Below, one piece after another: positions 6,932 through 10,269 of a DNA stretch of 10,269 bases (position 1 is the first letter of the stretch; each line of letters begins with the position of its first letter). The DNA comes from Candidatus Poribacteria bacterium. GTDB taxonomy: Bacteria; Poribacteria; WGA-4E; WGA-3G. The notes beneath the pieces were generated by a model. It was not told the DNA's origin. It saw nothing but the letters and a program-made list of their open reading frames with translations, and did not search any database. The stretch lies in assembly GCA_009835515.1 (NCBI GenBank), contig VXXH01000196.1, forward strand, positions 1 through 10,269. The letters are read 5' to 3'. The position numbers and the translations under genes were made by a program.

Positions 6932-7327
6932 ATGAACGCGCCAGAGCATCGCAAGCGAAATCGCCGCCTCGGACTTATCTTGGCCCTGTTGTTTGTAGGA
7001 TTATTTGCTATTGTGACAGCAGCGATAATTACAGGCAGCAAAGCACCGCAATCTGTTGAAAGTGTTGTGAGTCATCTTGTTGTTCCGGTTCTGGGCATTA
7101 TCGGGTTGCTATTGATTATCGCAGCGATAGGGGAAATTGTTCAAAAGCGTCGCCTTACTATTATTTTCTCTCTACTTGTGACAGTTCTTTTTGTCATAGG
7201 AGCGATAGCAGGGGGTGTTACTGCAACGATTTTAGGTGTTTCCGTTCGCATTATCGTCCTGCTACTGATTATTGCGGCGGTAGTTGAGATTGTTCTGCGA
7301 ATTCTAAAGAATAGGGTGCGCGAATGA
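6932..7327 (+). CDS. Small four-helix membrane protein with internal duplication
   Basis: I do not recognise a named family with confidence. The 131-residue protein has a basic N-terminus (RKRNRR, 7-12) and four hydrophobic segments near 13-34, 49-70, 76-100 and 105-124. Residues 59-70 (LLLIIAAIGEIV) and 110-121 (LLLIIAAVVEIV) agree at 10 of 12 positions, and their codons at 28 of 36 bases. Helices 1-2 and 3-4 therefore look like tandem halves. The RNRRL start followed by a helix loosely recalls the N-terminus of Cox11 or CoxF-type assembly proteins, but the Cox11 copper-binding Cys residues are absent. A GAGGAAGGA sequence precedes the ATG. Its stop overlaps the next gene by ATGA. Position between ctaB and subunit III suggests an accessory or assembly role. 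Confidence 0.85.
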   Translation: MNAPEHRKRNRRLGLILALLFVGLFAIVTAAIITGSKAPQSVESVVSHLVVPVLGIIGLLLIIAAIGEIVQKRRLTIIFSLLVTVLFVIGAIAGGVTATILGVSVRIIVLLLIIAAVVEIVLRILKNRVRE

Positions 7328-7917
7328 TGACACATAATAACTCTGAAGTCCAAGAACGCCAACCCTTAAGTAACGCACGATTGGGAGTATTGGTCTTACT
7401 CGGGGCAGAGACGATGCTGTTTTCGGGGCTTATCGGGACGTTTCTCGTCTTTCGGGTCGGGAATGTTACATGGCCCCCGCCATCGCATATCGGGATTGAG
7501 TTGCCACGTGTCGTAACTGGCATTAATACCGCCCTGCTGCTGCTCAGTGGTTACACGATGTTTCAAGCGTGGCGCGCAATTCAAAAAGACAGAGTGAAAC
7601 AACTCCGTAATTGGCTACTGATCACAGGAGTGCTTGGGCTGCTTTTCCTCGGTGTGCAGGGAAGCGAATGGGTCCAACTCATTCGCAACGGACTTACACT
7701 CCAGTCTGGTGTGTATGGCGGTATCTTTTATGTGCTAATCGGGTGCCACGCTGTTCACGTCCTGAGTGCTGTTATATGGGTATTTATAGTGTTCGCTATG
7801 GCGATAGCAGGACGGTTCTCTGGAGACCGTTACACCGGCGTTGATACTTGTGCGATCTACTGGATTTTTGTTGTCGCACTCTGGCCAATTCTCTATGTTT
7901 TGGTGTATTTATCGTAG
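7324..7917 (+). CDS. Divergent cytochrome c oxidase subunit III-like protein (first copy)
   Basis: COX3-family membrane subunit of 197 residues with about five helices (20-43, 66-84, 97-114, 132-160, 178-195). Family features kept are the early ETMLFSGL (E29), QGSEW (112-116) and the helix with H142 and H145 (GCHAVHV). The usual terminal YWHFVD is changed to YWIFVV (179-184), so a conserved His and Asp are missing. The linker before the final helix also lacks the canonical acidic and His residues. It starts at ATG 7324, overlapping the stop of the preceding gene by four bases. A second ATG follows directly at 7327. A more typical subunit III gene lies downstream at 8300. Pairs of subunit III genes are known in the Bradyrhizobium coxMNOP cluster (CoxO and CoxP), the closest precedent I can name. 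A functional subunit is likely, since the frame is intact. Confidence 0.88.
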   Translation: MMTHNNSEVQERQPLSNARLGVLVLLGAETMLFSGLIGTFLVFRVGNVTWPPPSHIGIELPRVVTGINTALLLLSGYTMFQAWRAIQKDRVKQLRNWLLITGVLGLLFLGVQGSEWVQLIRNGLTLQSGVYGGIFYVLIGCHAVHVLSAVIWVFIVFAMAIAGRFSGDRYTGVDTCAIYWIFVVALWPILYVLVYLS

Positions 7918-7924
7918 AATTGCT

Positions 7925-7930
7925 AAAGGA
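7925..7930 (+). promoter_or_regulatory. Ribosome binding site fixing the start of the CPGC protein gene
   Basis: AAAGGA lies nine bases before the ATG at 7940. The open frame extends back to an ATG at 7841, but that upstream part overlaps the subunit III gene in another frame and looks non-coding. The start at 7940 places a hydrophobic signal-like helix at the N-terminus. Confidence 0.6.
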
Positions 7931-7939
7931 ATTGTTGAA

Positions 7940-8242
7940 ATGCATAAACTATTTTGGCGTAGCTTGCAAGCCAAAACTTGCTATACAAAAGTCTTAGGGG
8001 CTTCCGTTTTGATATTTGTCATGTTTATCGTACCGATGACCCTTGAAGCATGCCCCGGGTGTAAAACACTTGATGACCCTATCGGTAAAGGTTTTAATTG
8101 GAGTATCCTTTTTATGATAGCAATGCCCTTTACTGTTTTTGGGATCATCGGTGGCACGATTTTCTTACAATGGAACGGTTATAGATTATCTGTTATCGGG
8201 AGTCGGTTAAAGGAGCGTCTGCTACGCATCAGAAATTATTAA
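7940..8242 (+). CDS. Small CPGC-motif membrane protein within the cox operon
   Basis: A 100-residue protein without a family name I can give. Residues 1-18 are basic, and 20-36 form a hydrophobic signal or anchor helix ending in LEA. C38-P-G-C41 follows at once, then a polar stretch (KTLDDPIGKGFN, 42-53) and a second helix (54-77). The CxxC pair would sit just outside the membrane. The LEAC sequence loosely resembles a lipobox, but Glu at that position is unusual. Residues 81-90 (YRLSVIGSRL) are encoded by degenerate heptamer repeats, so the tail beyond about residue 79 is probably acquired. From memory, short proteins with ACPxC and a following helix occur in oxidase clusters of other phyla. 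A thiol or copper role in CuA assembly is an attractive inference without direct evidence. It lies between two subunit III genes. Confidence 0.8.
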   Translation: MHKLFWRSLQAKTCYTKVLGASVLIFVMFIVPMTLEACPGCKTLDDPIGKGFNWSILFMIAMPFTVFGIIGGTIFLQWNGYRLSVIGSRLKERLLRIRNY

Positions 8243-8276
8243 CTGACGACTGACAACTGATAACTGACGGCTGATA
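8179..8276. repeat. Heptamer tandem and inverted repeat overlapping a gene end
   Basis: The right arm at 8242-8276 is five perfect-register 7-base units: ACTGACG, ACTGACA, ACTGATA, ACTGACG, GCTGATA (consensus RCTGAYR). The left arm at 8179-8206 holds four degenerate units in the opposite orientation: TTATAGA, TTATCTG, TTATCGG, GAGTCGG. The left arm is read as codons for residues 81-90 of the CPGC protein, and that gene's TAA stop (8240-8242) ends on the first base of the right arm. The two arms could pair around a 35-base spacer. Unit and arrangement match the element at 349-443. The strong ribosome binding site of the next gene (8283-8289) follows just after it. Confidence 0.65.
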
Positions 8277-8299
8277 ATAAATAAAGGAGTTTAAATATA

Positions 8300-8950
8300 G
8301 TGGAACACGCTACCACTTTAGACCACACTGAAGACGTATACGAACCTTCACTTACGCCGGACAGTCTTGGTAAGCTCGGCATGTGGATTTTCCTCGTCGG
8401 GGATACCATGTCCTTTGGCGCGTTGCTTGCAGCGTACGCGGCGCTCCGGGCAGGTGCAGGCATGGTCGGATGGGTCCCGCCGAGTGAGATTCTCGGCATT
8501 AACCTAACCGCATTCATGACTTTCCTGCTGATATGCAGTAGTGTCACTATGGTGAAAGCATTGGAGTCGATTCAGGACGGTAAGGTCGGACGGATGTGCG
8601 ACTTTCTGGGGTTAACGATTTTAGGCGGTGTTATCTTCCTCGGATTACAGGCTTATGAATGGTATCATCTGATTCATCATGGGTTGACACTTACAGGTAT
8701 CCCCGAGCACGGGTTATCAGGTGCAGCGATTGGTGGCTCAACGCTTTTTGGTCCGACTTTCTACGCTATCACTGGTTTCCATGGACTACATGTGACCGGT
8801 GGTGTCATTTATCTCATCGTTATCTTAAGAAACGGGTGGTCGGGTCGATATACTGCCGAGTTTAACCATGAGGTAGAAATCGTTGGACTCTATTGGCACT
8901 TCGTTGACCTTATCTGGATTATGGTTTTCACCTTCATCTATCTACTATAG
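8300..8950 (+). CDS. coxC: Cytochrome c oxidase subunit III (canonical copy)
   Basis: Subunit III of the oxidase, 216 residues, packs against subunit I and supports stable proton uptake. It has about five helices (26-48, 66-85, 103-117, 147-176, 195-215). Family marks are all present: LQAYEW (116-121), FYAITGFHGLHVTGG (154-168, with H161 and H164), H190-E191, and YWHFVD (198-203) before the last helix. At the position where an early Glu is usual (SE-MFF) it has D35 (VGDTMSFG). The start is GTG at 8300, with AAAGGAG ten bases upstream (8283-8289). No nearby in-frame ATG keeps the N-terminus. The first 22 residues are an acidic, hydrophilic tail. It follows a heptamer repeat, and its stop overlaps the ribosome binding site of the subunit IV gene. 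Confidence 0.94.
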   Translation: MEHATTLDHTEDVYEPSLTPDSLGKLGMWIFLVGDTMSFGALLAAYAALRAGAGMVGWVPPSEILGINLTAFMTFLLICSSVTMVKALESIQDGKVGRMCDFLGLTILGGVIFLGLQAYEWYHLIHHGLTLTGIPEHGLSGAAIGGSTLFGPTFYAITGFHGLHVTGGVIYLIVILRNGWSGRYTAEFNHEVEIVGLYWHFVDLIWIMVFTFIYLL

Positions 8951-8953
8951 GAG
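8950..8953 (+). promoter_or_regulatory. Ribosome binding site favouring the second ATG of the subunit IV gene
   Basis: GGAG begins on the last base of the coxC stop codon. It is eight bases from the ATG at 8962 but only two bases from the in-frame ATG at 8956, which is too close. The later start is preferred; the two products differ by two residues. Confidence 0.55.
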
Positions 8954-8961
8954 TAATGAAA

Positions 8962-9300
8962 ATGGCAGAGAACGGACACAAAGAGCATCCAAAATACTTT
9001 AGAATTTTCTGGTGGCTTCTTGCACTCACCATCATTGAGGTCGCTGTCGCAATCCCTGATTACGCGGTTGTGCTGAAAGCCATCCTGCTCATCGGATTAG
9101 CTTGTTCTAAAGCCGCTTTAGTCGCTATCTATTTTATGCATCTGAAGTTTGAGAGGAAAACATTGGCAGCTATCGTGATAACACCCTTCCTTATCTGCGT
9201 TTTTCTCGTCATCATGTTGATGCCCGATCTCACGTTAGACGCACGACTCGACGGCATAGAGAAACCGGCGGCGGAAGTTGTGGATACGTCGGCTCACTAA
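8962..9300 (+). CDS. coxD: Cytochrome c oxidase subunit IV, bacterial (CtaF/COX4_pro-like)
   Basis: A small accessory oxidase subunit of 112 residues with three membrane helices (about 15-32, 36-56 and 68-88). The core matches the prokaryotic subunit IV family: K50 in helix 2, then YFMHLKFE (57-64) at its cytoplasmic end, followed by the third helix. The N-terminus is short and hydrophilic (NGHKEHPKY, 4-12). The C-terminal 20 or so residues are polar and variable. The ATG at 8956 would add two residues but has poorer ribosome binding site spacing. It follows coxC almost without a gap, consistent with a coxC-coxD subunit pair. Such subunits help hold the complex together and have no redox centre. 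Confidence 0.92.
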   Translation: MAENGHKEHPKYFRIFWWLLALTIIEVAVAIPDYAVVLKAILLIGLACSKAALVAIYFMHLKFERKTLAAIVITPFLICVFLVIMLMPDLTLDARLDGIEKPAAEVVDTSAH

Positions 9301-9320
9301 CTACCCACTGGGTTTGGAAT

Positions 9321-9956
9321 ATGGAAGCACAAGCCGATAATGCCACTAAAACGAAGCGCAAATTTGACAAAAGCACCCTCATCTGGGTAATGCTGGGTGT
9401 CATCATTATCGTTATCGCGGCTGTCAACTTATGGTCGGTATTTGGCACCAAACCAGAAGTACTCACTGAAACTGCTTCTATCAGTGTGCCAGATTTTAGC
9501 CTGACCAACCAACAGGGAGAACCGTTAGGGTTATCCGATATGGTTGGCAAAGTTTGGATCGCGGATTTCATCTTCACCAATTGCCCAACGATTTGTCCGG
9601 CGATGACACAAGAGATGGCACGCCTGCAATCCGAATTTGTTGCAGACCCCGTCTATTTCGTCTCGTTCTCTGTTGATCCAGAGCGGGATACGACAGAAGT
9701 GCTCACACGCTACGCAAAGGCTTATGGTGCGGACGATAGGCGTTGGCACTTTCTCACCGGCGACAAGGCACATATTTATCAGTTAGCCGAACAAGGGTTC
9801 AGTTTGGCCGCGGGGCACAAGGGTAGCGAAGTACTCCATAGCCCGCGGTTCGTTCTCGTCAAAGCGGATGGGAACATCCATGACTACTACGATAGTCGAA
9901 GTAAACCCGCGATGCTGCGTTTACGCCGAGATGTCAAAACGCTCCTAAAAAAATGA
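9321..9956 (+). CDS. sco: SCO family copper chaperone / thiol reductase for CuA
   Basis: SCO proteins deliver copper to, or reduce the Cys pair of, the CuA site in subunit II. The 211-residue protein is anchored by one N-terminal helix (about 20-40) with a thioredoxin-like domain outside the membrane. The copper ligands are C88 and C92 in FTNCPTICPAM (85-95) and H173 in VLHSPRF (171-177). VSFSVDPERDT (114-124) is the conserved SCO1/SenC stretch. PDFSLTNQQGEPL (57-69) opens the domain. Length is normal. The ATG at 9321 lies 20 bases after subunit IV and has only a weak upstream GGTTTGGA. The gene ends in a run of seven A before TGA and overlaps the next gene by four bases. With coxB in the same operon, CuA assembly is the expected role. 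Confidence 0.95.
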   Translation: MEAQADNATKTKRKFDKSTLIWVMLGVIIIVIAAVNLWSVFGTKPEVLTETASISVPDFSLTNQQGEPLGLSDMVGKVWIADFIFTNCPTICPAMTQEMARLQSEFVADPVYFVSFSVDPERDTTEVLTRYAKAYGADDRRWHFLTGDKAHIYQLAEQGFSLAAGHKGSEVLHSPRFVLVKADGNIHDYYDSRSKPAMLRLRRDVKTLLKK

Positions 9957-10219
9957 GAGACTTTGATCTGAATCTCTTAATCTCTCTTGCGGCTTTTGTA
10001 ATTCACTTCACTTTCGGATTTTTCCGTGGACGCTTTAAAAGATTCAGCCGCCCGTGGAGCAGATGTCTCTACATTCCGATTACAATGAACATCGTTGTTC
10101 GACACTTTATCCTCAATTGGAAGTGGCAAACTGCGATGGTTTACTTATGGCCAGCAACGCTCATCGCGCATATACTCGGCGGCTTTCTGGGGGCGCGTTA
10201 CAGAGACCGTAGCCCGTAA
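9953..10219 (+). CDS. Unrecognised small membrane protein coupled to sco
   Basis: An 88-residue protein I cannot assign. It has a hydrophobic segment at 7-24, a basic region (RGRFKRFSRPWSR, 25-37), a mildly hydrophobic middle (39-55) and a second clear helix at 61-79. The tail RYRDRSP is charged. It has one Cys (C38) and His residues at 18, 51 and 73, with no recognisable motif; it does not look like DUF420 or Surf1. The ATG overlaps the sco stop as ATGA, and no good ribosome binding site is visible, so translation is probably coupled to sco. This and the terminator-like stem behind it make it the likely last gene of the operon. An accessory or assembly role is inferred from that coupling alone. 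Confidence 0.78.
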   Translation: MRDFDLNLLISLAAFVIHFTFGFFRGRFKRFSRPWSRCLYIPITMNIVVRHFILNWKWQTAMVYLWPATLIAHILGGFLGARYRDRSP

Positions 10220-10221
10220 TG

Positions 10222-10248
10222 AAATTATGCCTTAAATGGCATAATTTT
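10222..10248 (+). terminator. Probable operon-end terminator stem-loop
   Basis: AAATTATGCC (10222-10231) and GGCATAATTT (10238-10247) form a perfect 10-bp stem with a 6-base loop (TTAAAT), starting two bases after the stop of the last gene. The 3' arm ends in four T (10245-10248) before GC. The stem is A/T-rich outside its GC core, and the T-run is short. It is a fair intrinsic terminator; the A-rich left side would let it work in both directions. Confidence 0.6.
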
Positions 10249-10269
10249 GCTTCGCAGTGAGAATGCTTT

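Noticed and set aside
7841..7939. Longer start for the CPGC protein (ATG 7841)
   Set aside because: The added 33 residues overlap the subunit III gene in another frame and resemble no leader. AAAGGA before the ATG at 7940 gives a well-placed start.
8179..8276. Heptamer array as a CRISPR or plasmid iteron array
   Set aside because: The units are only 7 bases with no spacers, are part of a coding tail, and have no cas or replication gene nearby.
8239..8547. Minus-strand frame of about 100 codons at the start of coxC
   Set aside because: It is antisense to the canonical subunit III gene and its end is translated heptamer repeat (SYQLSVVS-like). It is a typical shadow frame.

Overview
The window is one uninterrupted block of co-directional plus-strand genes. 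It encodes an aa3-type (A1 class) cytochrome c oxidase and most of its assembly machinery. Base composition is moderate (about half G+C by eye). Many genes sit close together or overlap, and several have strong AAGGAGG-type ribosome binding sites. The gene content and subfamily features suggest an aerobic Gram-negative lineage outside the well-studied Proteobacteria. Those features are a CoxA with a long helix I-II loop, two subunit III genes and an adjacent ABC-2 exporter. From memory, similar neighbourhoods occur in Planctomycetes, Verrucomicrobia and Acidobacteria, and the heptamer repeats recall uncultured groups such as Poribacteria. That taxonomic guess is inference and is unchecked.

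Layout. Bases 2-349 hold the C-terminal part of a protein joining a type 1 copper (cupredoxin-like) site to a transthyretin-like fold; its start lies outside the window. Bases 387-2286 encode an ABC-2 exporter pair (ATPase and permease, DrrA/DrrB-like). Bases 2359-4913 encode oxidase subunits II (CuA) and I (heme a, heme a3-CuB). Bases 5042-6914 encode heme A synthase and heme O synthase. Bases 6932-7327 encode a four-helix membrane protein with an internal duplication. Bases 7324-8950 hold two different subunit III genes with a 100-residue CPGC membrane protein between them. Bases 8962-9300 encode subunit IV and 9321-9956 a SCO copper chaperone. Bases 9953-10219 encode an unrecognised small membrane protein coupled to SCO by an ATGA overlap. 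A perfect 10-bp stem-loop follows and probably ends the transcript.

How the genes work together. CtaB and CtaA convert heme B to heme O and then heme A for subunit I. SCO and possibly the CPGC protein would act on CuA assembly in subunit II. Subunits II, I, III and IV form the proton-pumping terminal oxidase. No cytochrome c, Cox11/CtaG or Surf1 gene is visible here. The ABC exporter has no assigned substrate; its position suggests a role in oxidase biogenesis or extracytoplasmic maturation.

The least ordinary parts are non-coding or small. Two inverted-repeat elements are built from 7-bp units (349-443 and 8179-8276), and each intrudes into the end of a gene. There is a 58-bp imperfect palindrome before ctaA. 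Small uncharacterised membrane proteins are woven into the operon. I see no RNA genes, CRISPR, insertion sequences or phage genes. No gene-free stretch exceeds 130 bases.
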